The notes beneath the pieces are model-generated. The model was not told where the DNA came from and did no database searches. It was given only the letters and a program-made list of their open reading frames with translations. A DNA stretch of 64,000 nt, taken from Paludibacteraceae bacterium. Lineage in GTDB: Bacteria > Bacteroidota > Bacteroidia > Bacteroidales > Paludibacteraceae. Of the stretch, positions 40,181 to 48,400 are shown piece after piece; position 1 is the stretch's first letter, and each line of letters starts with the position of its first letter. Location of the stretch: contig JAFZNG010000023.1 of the NCBI GenBank assembly GCA_017551025.1, positions 1 to 64,000 of the forward strand. Direction: 5' to 3'. The position numbers were made by a program, and so were the translations under genes.

Positions 40181-41017
40181 TTACGAATTCTCTTTTATGA
40201 CTTCGTCATTCAATACATATACCGGACTGGCGGTGGTGCGCTCGAGCGCGTGTAGGAACACGTCCTTGCCGGGCTCAATGCCTATAGCCAGCAACGCCTC
40301 GGCAACGGTGTCGTACGCCACTTGCGGGTCGTTGTTCTCCAGTGAGAGGTGGCAGAGCCATATATTGCGCAAGTGCTCGGTATAGTTACGCGCCAGCAGT
40401 TCGGCACAGGTAGCATTACTCTGGTGACCACGCGGCGAGAGGATACGTTCCTTCAGGTAGGTCGGATACGGACCGTTGAGCAGCATACGTTCGTCGTGGT
40501 TGGCCTCGATAACCAGATGGTTGGCCGTAGAGATATAATGCTCCATCTCTGGGTTGGGTTCGCCGCAGTCGGTAATGATGACGAAGCGTTGTCCCAGATA
40601 GTCGATGGCATAGCCGAGGCAGTCCGTCGAGTCGTGCGACACGCCGAAGGTCTGGATACGCATACCGAGCAATTCCCAGGGGAGAGCTTTCTCGAAATAG
40701 CGGCGGCTGGTCTTGAGTTTTTCCTTGACGCCATAGTTGCGGTCGATACCGCCGTGTATCTCGCGCGTCGTGTAGATAGGCAGGTGGACGCGCTCGCCCA
40801 GCGTACCTACCGAACGGATATGATCGGCATGGTCGTGGGTGATGAGTACGCCGTGGATATTTCGGTAGTCGAGCCCCATTTCGCGCAGGTCTTTTTGGAT
40901 CTGACGTGCCGATATACCGGCATCGATTAGGATACCGCCTGTACGCGTGCCGAGGTAGTAACAGTTGCCGCTGCTACCACTCGCCAGACATCGAAATATG
41001 AGTTCATTATCCGCCAT
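40181..41017 (-). CDS. MBL-fold metallohydrolase (YycJ/WalJ-like)
   Basis: The ATG at 41017 is chosen because a minus-strand promoter lies just upstream (41034-41065); the longer open frame would run through it. The 278-residue product begins MADNELIFRCLASGSSGNCY and has the metal motif THDHADHIRSVG, with later His and Asp ligands (FGVSHDSTDCLGY, ITDCGEP, SPRGHQSNATC). This is the YycJ/WalJ clade, reported to act as nucleases in DNA repair or cell-wall signalling contexts. The last codons fall near an ATTAAAA repeat. Confidence 0.9.
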   Translation of the reverse strand: MADNELIFRCLASGSSGNCYYLGTRTGGILIDAGISARQIQKDLREMGLDYRNIHGVLITHDHADHIRSVGTLGERVHLPIYTTREIHGGIDRNYGVKEKLKTSRRYFEKALPWELLGMRIQTFGVSHDSTDCLGYAIDYLGQRFVIITDCGEPNPEMEHYISTANHLVIEANHDERMLLNGPYPTYLKERILSPRGHQSNATCAELLARNYTEHLRNIWLCHLSLENNDPQVAYDTVAEALLAIGIEPGKDVFLHALERTTASPVYVLNDEVIKENS

Positions 41018-41033
41018 ACTACAAAATCGGCTG

Positions 41034-41081
41034 CAAAGATACAAAAAAATTTTGATATGTGCAAAAAAAATCGTAACTTTG
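41034..41081. promoter_or_regulatory. Overlapping divergent promoters
   Basis: Minus strand: TATCTTTG (41034-41041) with TTTG (41062-41065, as CAAA on the plus strand), 20-bp spacing, for the MBL gene. Plus strand: TTTG (41051-41054) and TAACTTTG (41074-41081), 19-bp spacing, for the peptidase gene. The two promoters interleave, so RNA polymerase cannot use both at once. Confidence 0.75.
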
Positions 41082-41105
41082 CACCCGATTTTAATTTGGA
41101 GTATT

Positions 41106-42908
41106 ATGACCGTATTAGAAAAGTTGGCAGCACTACGCGAAGAGATGCGCCGCGAGGGCGTAGCTGCATACGTAGTGCCGGGTAATGACCCGCACGCTTC
41201 GGAATACTTGCCTACACACTGGCATGAGATGAATTGGCTCTCGGGATTCAAGGGCGAGAGCGGAACCGTAGTCGTTACGATGGACCAGGCGTTGCTCTGG
41301 ACCGACAGCCGCTACTACCTGCAGGCCGGTATCGAACTGGAGGGAAGCAGTATCGAGTTGATGCGCGAGTCGGACATAGACTGTCCGAAGATACCGGACT
41401 GGCTAAAGGCTAAGGGCCAAGGGCTAACGGTTGGCGTCAATCCGGAGATGTTCAGCGTGAATGATTTTCGCGACTGGCAGGAGAAACTGACCATCAAGTC
41501 GGTGGATCTGATCAAGCGTATCTGGACCGACGGCCGTCCGGCTATCCCACAAGATAAACTATATCCCTACTCTGCCGACTTTGCCGGCGAGACGGTAGAG
41601 AGCAAATTGGCTCGCATGCGCCAATTAGTCGAAAGTCAAAAGTCGAAAGACAAAAGACCATGGGCACTGGTTATCAGTGCCCTTGATGAGATTGCATGGT
41701 TGCTCAATATCCGTGGCAACGATGTAGCGTTTAATCCGGTGGTAGTCTCGTTTGTAGTGCTGGAGTCGGATAAGTGCACGCTGTTCGTGCTAAAGGAGAA
41801 AGTGGATACCGTTGCCCAGAACTATCTGGACTTCAACAATATAGACGTTCGTGGTTATGAGGAGGTTTATGACTATATCCATAGCCTGAGCGGTACGGTC
41901 TTCTATGATGGCGCACGCGTGAACGAGGCGCTGTACGAAGCCATCCCGGAGGATTGCGAGAAGGTCAACACCAAGTCCGTCATCCTCATCGACAAGGCCA
42001 AGAAGAATGCCACCGAACTGGAGGGTGAGCGTCGTGCGATGCTGCAAGATAGCGTAGCCTTGACGCGCTTCTTCCGTTGGCTCGAGACCGAGGCTTTTGC
42101 CGGCGGCAAGACGCAGACGGAGTGCGAACTGATGGACAAGTTGCACGAATACCGACTGATGGGCGAGAACTTCGTAGAGGAGTCGTTCGGCACGATAGCC
42201 GGTTATCAAGGCAATGGCGCCATCGTGCATTACGAGGCTACGCCGGAGAAATGTGCGACGGTTCGTCCGGAAGGTATGCTGCTGCTCGACTCGGGTGGCC
42301 AGTACCTGGACGGCACGACGGATATCACGCGTACCGTTTGGCTGGGAGGCGATATACCCGAGCAGGCTAAACTCGACTACACCTACGTACTGAAGGGACA
42401 CATCGCTTTGGCGACGGTTCGTTTCCCTCGCGGCACACGTGGCAACCAACTCGACGCACTGGCTAAGCAGTATATGTGGGCAGCCGGTATTACCTTCGGT
42501 CACGGCACAGGTCACGGCGTAGGCCACTTCCTGGGATGTCACGAAGGACCGCAGAACGTACGTACCGACAACAACCCGACGGCACTCGAAGTAGGCCATA
42601 TTATCTCGGACGAACCGGGTATCTATCGTACGGGCCTGTGGGGCATCCGCACGGAGAACCTGATCACGGTAGTGCCGATGGAGCGCCTGGAGGCATGTAC
42701 CACGGAGGATGAGTTCCTGGGATTCGAGACGCTGACGCTCTGCTTCTACGACACACGACTCATCGAGATGAGCCTCATGACCGCAGAAGAGATCGCATTG
42801 CTTAACGCCTACCACGAGCGCGTCTACCGCGAGACAGCACCGCTGCTCTCTAAGGAAGAAGCCGAGTATCTGCGCGAAAAATGTGCACCGATAGAAATTA
42901 AAAATTAA
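41106..42908 (+). CDS. pepP: Xaa-Pro aminopeptidase (M24B)
   Basis: The ATG at 41106 lies 25 nt after the promoter; an in-frame upstream extension would cross it. The 600-residue protein has two creatinase-type N-terminal domains (about 5-300) and the M24 'pita-bread' catalytic domain (about 310-560). Metal ligands are visible in LLDSGGQYLDGTTDITRT (two Asp), GHGTGHGVGHFLGCHEGP (His), ISDEPGIYR (Glu) and IRTENL (Glu). It removes N-terminal residues preceding proline. In-frame heptamer tracts lie at 41401-41430 (KAKGQGLTVG) and 41627-41656 (SQKSKDK). The C-terminus EIKN and stop is made by an ATTAAAA repeat. Confidence 0.93.
   Translation: MTVLEKLAALREEMRREGVAAYVVPGNDPHASEYLPTHWHEMNWLSGFKGESGTVVVTMDQALLWTDSRYYLQAGIELEGSSIELMRESDIDCPKIPDWLKAKGQGLTVGVNPEMFSVNDFRDWQEKLTIKSVDLIKRIWTDGRPAIPQDKLYPYSADFAGETVESKLARMRQLVESQKSKDKRPWALVISALDEIAWLLNIRGNDVAFNPVVVSFVVLESDKCTLFVLKEKVDTVAQNYLDFNNIDVRGYEEVYDYIHSLSGTVFYDGARVNEALYEAIPEDCEKVNTKSVILIDKAKKNATELEGERRAMLQDSVALTRFFRWLETEAFAGGKTQTECELMDKLHEYRLMGENFVEESFGTIAGYQGNGAIVHYEATPEKCATVRPEGMLLLDSGGQYLDGTTDITRTVWLGGDIPEQAKLDYTYVLKGHIALATVRFPRGTRGNQLDALAKQYMWAAGITFGHGTGHGVGHFLGCHEGPQNVRTDNNPTALEVGHIISDEPGIYRTGLWGIRTENLITVVPMERLEACTTEDEFLGFETLTLCFYDTRLIEMSLMTAEEIALLNAYHERVYRETAPLLSKEEAEYLREKCAPIEIKN
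41401..41430 (+). repeat. In-frame GCTAAGG-type heptamers in the aminopeptidase gene
   Basis: Units GCTAAAG, GCTAAGG, GCCAAGG, GCTAACG (7 nt) coding AKGQGLT between the first strands of the N-terminal domain. Confidence 0.8.
41627..41656 (+). repeat. In-frame AGTCGAA/AGTCAAA heptamers in the aminopeptidase gene
   Basis: Codes VESQKSKDK just before PWALVISALDEIAWLLN, i.e. at the border of the two N-terminal domains. Same family as in the SpoIIE gene. Confidence 0.85.
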
Positions 42909-42955
42909 AAATTACGAATTAAAAATTACGTAATTACGTAATGACGTAATGACGA
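42894..42955. repeat. ATTAAAA heptamers followed by TACGTAAT octamers
   Basis: The tract covers the end of the peptidase gene (its TAA) and turns into TTACGTAA/TGACGTAA units, ending 17 nt before the argS ATG. Confidence 0.88.
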
Positions 42956-42971
42956 ATAAAAATAATTGAAA

Positions 42972-44780
42972 ATGAATCTAGAACAAATACTTACAGAACA
43001 AGCCTTGGCGGCCGTGAAGGCGCTGTATGACCTGGACGCCACGGCGCAACAGGTGCAACTTCAGAAGACCCGTCCGGAGTTTGAGGGAGATATTACGCTG
43101 GTAGTCTTCCCGTTCGTGAAGGCTGCCCGCAAAGCGCCCGCACAAGTGGCTACGGAGATAGGCGAATGGCTAACGGCGAATGGCGAAGGACTGGTAAACG
43201 GCTACAACGCCGTACAGGGATTCTTGAACCTAAAGATCTCGCAGTCGTTCTATATCGACCAGTTGCAAGCCATCGCCGCCGACGAGCAGTATGGTCAGCA
43301 GCCGGATAACGGCAAGCTGATGATGGTAGAATACTCGTCGCCGAACACGAATAAGCCGCTCCACCTGGGACACGTACGCAACAACCTATTGGGTTATTCG
43401 ATCGCGAAGATCCAGGAGGCGAACGGATGGAAGGTAGTGAAGACCAATATCGTCAACGACCGCGGTATACATATCTGCAAGTCGATGCTGGCATGGCTGA
43501 AGTTCGGCAACGGCGAGACGCCGGAGACCAGCGGTAAGAAAGGCGACCACCTGATTGGCGACTATTACGTGCGTTTCGATAAGGAATATCGCAAGCAGGT
43601 TGCAGAACTTGTAGCAGGCGGTATGGACGAGGAAACCGCCAAGAAAGAGGCGCCGCTCATCAAGGAGGCACAAGCGATGCTGCTCAAGTGGGAACAGGGC
43701 GACAAAGAGGTGCGTGAACTATGGGCACGCATGAATGCGTGGGTATATGCCGGATTTGACGAGACCTACAAGCGTATGGGCGTCAGCTTCGACAAGATCT
43801 ACTACGAGTCGAACACCTATCTGGAGGGCAAGTCGGAAGTAGAGAAAGGTCTCGCTTCCGGTCAGTTCTACCGCCGCGAGGACGGTTCGGTATGGGCCAA
43901 TCTCGAGAAAGACGGACTGGACGAAAAACTCCTACTCCGCTCCGATGGCACATCGGTCTACATGACCCAAGATATTGGTACCGCCAAGCTGCGTTACCAG
44001 GACTATCCGATCGATAAGATGGTATATGTCGTAGGTAACGAGCAGGAGTACCACTTCAAGGTGCTCTCTATCCTACTCGACCGCCTCGGATTCCCGTTCG
44101 GCAAGGAACTGGTGCATTTCTCGTACGGCATGGTCGAGCTGCCTAACGGCAAGATGAAGAGCCGCGAAGGAACCGTAGTAGATGCCGACGACCTGATGGA
44201 CAAGATGGTAGAGGATGCACGCGAGATCAGCAAGGACAAGGTGAATACGCTCCAGGGTATCACGCCCGAGGAGGCGCAGGAGATTGCCCGCAAAGTGGGA
44301 CTTGGTGCGCTGAAGTATTTTATCCTGAAGGTTGATCCACGCAAAAACATGCTCTTCAACCCCGAGGAGTCGATCGACTTCAACGGCAACACCGGTCCGT
44401 TTATCCAATATACGTATGCGCGTATCCAGTCGGTGCTCCGCAAAGCGGAAAACGAGTTGAGAGTGGAGAGTGGAGAGTTGAGAGAAGTTGGCAAGTTAAA
44501 AGTAGAAAGTTTAGACCCGAAAGAACTGGCATTAATCCAACGCCTAATGGAATATCCTGCCACGGTGCGTCAGGCTGGTGCGGATTTCTCACCGGCTGTG
44601 CTGTGTAACTACGCATACGCCTTGGCATGCGATTTCAACTCGTTCTATCACGACTGCTCCATCCTGAACGAACCGGATGAAAAGAAGCGCGCGCTACGTT
44701 TGCTCTTGAGCCAAACCGTAGCACGCACGATAAAGAATGCGATGGGCCTGCTGGGTATCGAAGTACCCGACCGCATGTAA
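42972..44780 (+). CDS. argS: Arginyl-tRNA synthetase
   Basis: The ATG at 42972 is preferred to a TTG at 42966. The 602-residue class I synthetase has the N-terminal Arg-tRNA recognition domain, the HIGH-type motif SSPNTNKPLHLGHVRNN (about 121-137), the segment GTAKLRYQDYPIDKMVYVVG, and GKMKSREGTVV, the KMSKS equivalent. The anticodon-binding domain ends VPDRM. It charges tRNA-Arg. Heptamer repeats are in frame at 43161-43190 (EWLTANGEG, N-terminal domain) and 44454-44511 (ELRVESGELREVGKLKVES, at the start of the anticodon-binding domain). An essential enzyme thus tolerates both tracts. Confidence 0.96.
   Translation: MNLEQILTEQALAAVKALYDLDATAQQVQLQKTRPEFEGDITLVVFPFVKAARKAPAQVATEIGEWLTANGEGLVNGYNAVQGFLNLKISQSFYIDQLQAIAADEQYGQQPDNGKLMMVEYSSPNTNKPLHLGHVRNNLLGYSIAKIQEANGWKVVKTNIVNDRGIHICKSMLAWLKFGNGETPETSGKKGDHLIGDYYVRFDKEYRKQVAELVAGGMDEETAKKEAPLIKEAQAMLLKWEQGDKEVRELWARMNAWVYAGFDETYKRMGVSFDKIYYESNTYLEGKSEVEKGLASGQFYRREDGSVWANLEKDGLDEKLLLRSDGTSVYMTQDIGTAKLRYQDYPIDKMVYVVGNEQEYHFKVLSILLDRLGFPFGKELVHFSYGMVELPNGKMKSREGTVVDADDLMDKMVEDAREISKDKVNTLQGITPEEAQEIARKVGLGALKYFILKVDPRKNMLFNPEESIDFNGNTGPFIQYTYARIQSVLRKAENELRVESGELREVGKLKVESLDPKELALIQRLMEYPATVRQAGADFSPAVLCNYAYALACDFNSFYHDCSILNEPDEKKRALRLLLSQTVARTIKNAMGLLGIEVPDRM
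43161..43190 (+). repeat. In-frame GCGAATG/GCTAACG heptamers in argS
   Basis: Units GCGAATG, GCTAACG, GCGAATG, GCGAAGG (7 nt) in the N-terminal tRNA-recognition domain. Confidence 0.8.
44454..44511 (+). repeat. In-frame AGAGTTG-type heptamers in argS
   Basis: About eight 7-nt units (GTTGAGA, GTGGAGA, GTTGGCA, GTTAAAA, GTAGAAA) insert roughly 19 residues between the catalytic and anticodon-binding domains. The same units form the spacers at 31,929 and 33,515. Confidence 0.88.
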
Positions 44781-44782
44781 GA

Positions 44783-45256
44783 TTATTTCATAGCGGCACG
44801 CAACTGCTCGCAGAGCACCTGCGCATCGCCATTCTCGCTCGGGATAACCAGTATGGTATCCTCGCCGGCTATAGTACCAAGCACCATTTGAGGTGCTTGG
44901 TTTTCTATTTCCTTAGCCGCAGCTCCGGCATAGCCGGCACGCGTCTTCACGACGGCAAACGTACCGCACAGGCTCACGCCGGTCATGGCGCTACGCAGCA
45001 GGTCGGACTGGATACGCTGCACCTTAGCCTGAACAGGTTGCTCGGGTACGATATACCGCACCGAACCGTCCGGTAGCGTACGTTTCTCGGCACCCAGGTC
45101 GCGCAGGTCGCGACTGAGGGTTGCCTGCGTGGTCTCAACGCCCTGGAGCATCAACACTTGGAGCAACTCCTCCTGACCGCTTATCACGCGCGTGCGCAGC
45201 AGGTGCGCGATCGTGCGCAAGCGCACGTTCCTTATATTTGGATTACTTCGTGCCAT
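44783..45256 (-). CDS. argR: Arginine repressor ArgR
   Basis: The 157-residue protein has the ArgR winged helix (about 8-75; VETTQATLSRDLRDLGAEK is the recognition region) and the C-terminal hexamerisation/arginine-binding domain (about 85-155; GTIAGEDTILVIP matches the GTIAGDDT motif that binds arginine). It regulates arginine metabolism genes. It converges with argS, with 2 nt between their stops. No ArgR box was located. Confidence 0.93.
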   Translation of the reverse strand: MARSNPNIRNVRLRTIAHLLRTRVISGQEELLQVLMLQGVETTQATLSRDLRDLGAEKRTLPDGSVRYIVPEQPVQAKVQRIQSDLLRSAMTGVSLCGTFAVVKTRAGYAGAAAKEIENQAPQMVLGTIAGEDTILVIPSENGDAQVLCEQLRAAMK

Positions 45257-45261
45257 AACTC

Positions 45262-45402
45262 TTAGAATACCGGATCACGGCGGGGAGCCGGAGTTGTAGG
45301 TTCTGATTTATTGCTTATTGAATCCAAATTACCCATTAACATCTCTCCACCCAAATCCATAATCTCGGTGAGAGGTACTATATATTGTTTATTCATCATC
45401 AT
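45262..45402 (-). CDS. 46-residue small protein starting in the adhesin stop codon
   Basis: Three consecutive ATGs (45402, 45399, 45396) overlap the TGA of the giant adhesin gene, so translation can be coupled. The product reads MMMNKQYIVPLTEIMDLGGE, then a short acidic/polar stretch and ends TPAPRRDPVF. Small Bacteroidota proteins with a (K)-x-Y-I-x-P-x-x-E-[IV]-x-[DE]-L start and a charged or Pro-rich end are common after surface genes and have no assigned role. No signal peptide is seen. It is too short for routine gene calling. Confidence 0.55.
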   Translation of the reverse strand: MMMNKQYIVPLTEIMDLGGEMLMGNLDSISNKSEPTTPAPRRDPVF

Positions 45403-48400
45403 TCGTTTACTTTCTTACCCTCTGCGGTATAGATTGCACCATCCGGCATAATGAGGTAGAGTTGGTTATCAATCAGTACTTTCTTTACGCCCTGAATAGT
45501 GGCTTCAGTCTGCTCGAAGTCGGTCGTTGTCTGACGATCAGCGACGAGGCGCAGGCCGTAACCTTGGGTGGTACCCTTCTGGAGCTCGAGCGGATATTCA
45601 CTCATCGAGAGATTCCAGATAATACGTCCGTCGTAGGTCAAGAAGAGCGTCGCGTCTTCCGGCGAACGTTCGATAGCTACGCTATACGAACCTGCTTGCG
45701 GCGCATAGAACTCGAGCGGGAAGGATGCATTATTGTTGGTTAACGGCATTTCTGCATCGCAGAGCATCAAGCCACCGCATGCCACCCACATTTGAGCAAT
45801 CTTGGTATCACTCAGCGAGGTCATCTTGAGCAAGTCGTGTCCTACGGTATATTCCGTCGTAGCGTCTTCGCTCGCGGATACCCACATTACGTCTTGCTCG
45901 CGCTCGGTATCTGCCGTCTTGAGCGACAGGCGGAACTCATCCACCGTACGTACTTCACGTTGGGGTGCACGCATAGGAAGCGATTTCTCGGCCGGACTCA
46001 AGATAACATCATCGGTATTCGGCACCTGGTAGAAGAAGGCTGTACCTACTGCGTAGGTATACTGAGCGGCCTCTACAGGTTTGTATGCCTTAGTACCATG
46101 ATCATACATCTGCACCTTGGTCTGTGCAGGCAGGCTCTGGAGTTCGGTATGCGTGAGCGTACCGTTACCCAAGCCGTTCCATCCTCGGTTAGAATCATCA
46201 CCGGTTTCAGAGCGCGTCACAGCACAATTGTAGGAAGCACCAAGCGAGTTATTACCGTTCCATACAAAACGAACTACATTCTTCACCATCTCATAGTCGA
46301 GCGTAATGGTATATGCCTCGCCGGCATTGAGTACCGCGCCGGCATTTACCCAGCCCTTGGTTCCTGTAGCACGCTTAGCCTCATCGTAGCGATAAATCAA
46401 GAATTCAGAGCCAGAACGCATAGGCGTCGTACTACCATCATCATTCAGACGATAGATACCATTGGAAATATTCACCTCAAACGGAACCGTAAAGTCGTAC
46501 CAGCCAAAGGTCACTTGTCCGTCCGGATCGAAGGCCAGATCGAAGTATGCAGCACCTGTTACGTCCAAGCTAGCCGGGTTGGTCACTTGTCCGGAGGTAG
46601 CACACTGACTTTCTACGATATCAGCCAAGGACGCATCGAGGATGAAGTCGTTGACTTTCAATTCGCCAGAGCCGAGGATTACGTGGCCTTCATTCTCCAC
46701 GTGCAGGTCACCGTAGTTCTCGCGGTACTCGGAGTTGCCGGAGCCGACGGTCAGTTGGCCATTAACGGTAAGCGTTACCTGCGCGCCCTGCTCGATGGTA
46801 AGGCTATTTACTTCGACCTCTGTGTTGATCGTCACGTTACCGTTGATAACAACATTTTGAGGCTCTGTGGGCGCCTCGTGCGTGCTCCAATTATCATCGT
46901 TAGTCCAATCACCATTACCAGTATAGGTGTAGGTCGGCGGGGTGACGGTCAGCGAGAGCGTTGTCTGTACCGACTCGTAGTTAGGATCAGCAGGCGTAAA
47001 CGTAGCCGCAACGCTGTAGGTATTAGGCTCGCTGTAGGTTGCATTCGGATTTACCCAAGCCCACGTACCGTCGATACCGGTATTCGTAATCGACGAATTA
47101 GAAACCTGCTGACCTACCGAGATAGATGAAGCGGTTGCGCTATAGCCGGTCGTAGTAGCCTTATTAAGCGTTACAGTGGTCGTGATAGACGCTGCATTGT
47201 AGTTCGTGCTTGCTTCCTGCAAAGCCTGTACGGTAACCGTGTGTCCTGCTTCAATTACCGTCAGTAAGCCAATAGCATCGATGCTTGCGTACTCAGCGCC
47301 TTCGGAAATTGAATAACTGATCGAACTTTCTTGCGAAGTCGAACTTGCCGTATAGGTTGCAGTCTCTCCGTAAGTTACGTTGCTCGGTTGAGCTGTCCAA
47401 CTCAAGGTCGGCGTTACTTTTTCAACCGTAACATCAACCAAGAACTCCTTAGGAGCAATATTGGTATTGGTCGGAGTGAAGGTTACAGTAAGAGCAGTAT
47501 ACGTACCAGCGTTCTCCTTATTATCCTTACGTGCGTCTGTCCACGTGAAGGTTCCCTGACCATTAAGCGAACCACTAAGTGTCAGTTGTGCATCGCTGAG
47601 TTTTTGACCATACGTCACGTGAGTAGCCGTCAATGTACCAATTTCCTCGTTAGTAGCTGCACGTTGCTCTACCGTTACATTCTGGATCGTTACGGTGCTC
47701 GGCGCATACATAGCTGTATTGCTCGGCGTAAAGGTAATCGTCACGTCGTATGTACCGGCATCGAGCGTAGCAGGGCTGGTAATCGCGTATGTACCCTGAA
47801 CCGCATTATTCTTAATCGTTTCTTTCGCCGCAGCGCTCGCGGTATTCAGAACTACGCTGGCAGCGCTTGTGCCTCCGTAAATTGTAGGCAGCGTCGGTGC
47901 AGTCACGATAGTTGTCGGCGTACGATTGATGATGAAGTCGTGGCTTACTTGCTCAGCGGCCTTATAATCAGAAGTAGCGCCACAATCTGCATAGATGGTC
48001 ACATTACCATTACCGCTGATAGTCGGCGTGGAACCGGAGAAGCTAACGATACTATTGTCGGACGATGAATACGTAACATTCAAATCGCGATTGGATTTCT
48101 TCGTCAGCTGTGCTTCCAGTTCAGTGGCCTGTACGGTATAGAATGTCGTCTTTGTCGGATTCCATATAATGGCCTGCGAACCCTGGGTTGCCGTCGCTGT
48201 CAGGTTAATAATAAGTGACAAACCAGTGTTATGCTCATCCATAATCGTAATTCTATTCGACCATGAACCTACAGAAGAAGGAGCAACCGTTATCGGCAAT
48301 TCATAACTATCCTTAGCACCGCAGTCTGCATAAATAGTTTCGTCCGTCGTCAAACCGTTATCGCTATATTGCTTCGAAACGGACATATTTCCTTTTACAC

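Noticed and set aside
40965..41105. N-terminal extension of the Xaa-Pro aminopeptidase
   Set aside because: The extra 47 codons cross the divergent promoters and the start of the MBL gene; the ATG at 41106 matches the usual family start.
41018..41251. N-terminal extension of the MBL hydrolase
   Set aside because: The extension would run through the promoter region into the peptidase gene; MADNELIF is a typical family start.
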